Assembly: GCA_012267605.1 (NCBI GenBank)
Contig: JAAXGF010000195.1
Coordinates: 1 to 5,785 of the forward strand
Direction of reading: 5' to 3'
DNA from: Alphaproteobacteria bacterium
Lineage (GTDB): Bacteria > Pseudomonadota > Alphaproteobacteria > JAAXGF01
DNA: 5,785 bases
Position 1 is the first letter of the stretch. Every line of letters starts with the position of its first letter. Made by a program: the position numbers and the translations under genes. Below are positions 5,623 to 5,785 of the stretch, piece by piece. Under the pieces are notes generated by a model. That model saw nothing but the letters and a program-made list of their open reading frames with translations, was not told the DNA's origin and ran no database searches.

Positions 5623-5785
5623 CTCTGACAGCGTCCTGATTTTTTCGCTGGCGGCAGCGTTTCGCCGTTGGCACGACGCACGTTGTTGATCCGGGCTTGA
5701 CTGTATAGGCGCGCGCGCCTATCTCTCACATGAGGGGAGCAGCCGGTGGGGTATTTCGGATCGAAGGCGACGACCGGTCTGAGCC
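5623..5785. other. Right-edge region with no assignable gene
   Basis: All three minus-strand frames were read. One is open from the edge to a TGA at 5621-5619 (54 codons, Arg-rich, ending PPAKKSGRCQS), but I recognise nothing in it. The other two are interrupted, by TGA in one and by TAG at 5721-5719 in the frame of the glycosyltransferase remnant. On the plus strand an ATG at 5730 stays open to the edge (18 codons), but it has no ribosome site. The only clear structure is the palindrome at 5705-5722. Confidence 0.4.
5705..5722. repeat. Perfect 18-bp GC-rich palindrome
   Basis: ATAGGCGCGCGCGCCTAT equals its own reverse complement over all 18 bases. It contains a GCGCGCGC core flanked by ATAG/CTAT and lies just upstream of the glycosyltransferase remnant. 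It has no loop or adjacent T-run, so it is not a normal terminator. Its role is unknown: it could be a dimeric protein-binding site, a recombination-prone site, or chance helped by the alternating GC core. Confidence 0.5.

Noticed and set aside
5730..5785. Plus-strand frame starting ATG at 5730 and open to the right edge
   Set aside because: Only 18 codons are visible, there is no ribosome site, and no recognisable sequence.
1..5785. CRISPR, tRNA, insertion sequence, toxin-antitoxin or defence system
   Set aside because: No repeat-spacer pattern, cloverleaf, transposase, terminal inverted repeats or paired small toxin/antitoxin frames were seen on either strand.

Overview
The window looks like ordinary bacterial chromosome from a Gram-negative organism, most likely a proteobacterium and possibly an alphaproteobacterium. 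The reasons are dense coding, moderate-to-fairly-high GC, exported proteins with short Sec-type signal peptides, and a compact pabB-pabA-pabC folate cluster. The taxonomic guess is inference; no rRNA or other marker gene is present.

Layout. At the far left edge there may be the first codons of a minus-strand gene that leaves the window. Positions 121-825 (minus) encode an exported SIMPL (DUF541) protein. A divergent intergenic region of about 190 bp follows, with a plausible promoter and a perfect 13-bp dyad. From 1017 to 4770 five plus-strand genes are spaced closely enough to be one transcription unit. The first three are aminodeoxychorismate synthase component I (pabB), its glutamine amidotransferase subunit (pabA) and 4-amino-4-deoxychorismate lyase (pabC). 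They are followed by a small predicted exported protein (139 aa) and a 63-aa cytoplasmic protein, neither of which I recognise. From the right, two minus-strand genes converge on this unit: a GtrA-family membrane protein (4892-5284) and, start-stop coupled upstream of it, a 111-codon frame that matches only the C-terminal membrane segment of a family 2 glycosyltransferase.

How the genes work together. PabA supplies ammonia from glutamine, PabB uses it to convert chorismate to 4-amino-4-deoxychorismate, and PabC removes pyruvate to give p-aminobenzoate for folate. The catalytic residues of all three are visible, so the branch looks complete and functional. GtrA with a family 2 glycosyltransferase is the usual pairing for making or flipping a polyprenyl-phosphate-linked sugar for surface glycan modification. 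Here the glycosyltransferase catalytic domain is absent from the 163 bp upstream, so that module looks broken or rearranged. A perfect 18-bp GC-rich palindrome lies about 80 bp from the apparent break.

I found no CRISPR array, transposase, tRNA, rRNA, toxin-antitoxin pair or recognisable defence system. The points most worth a second look are the truncated glycosyltransferase with the nearby palindrome, and the two unrecognised small genes attached to the pab cluster.
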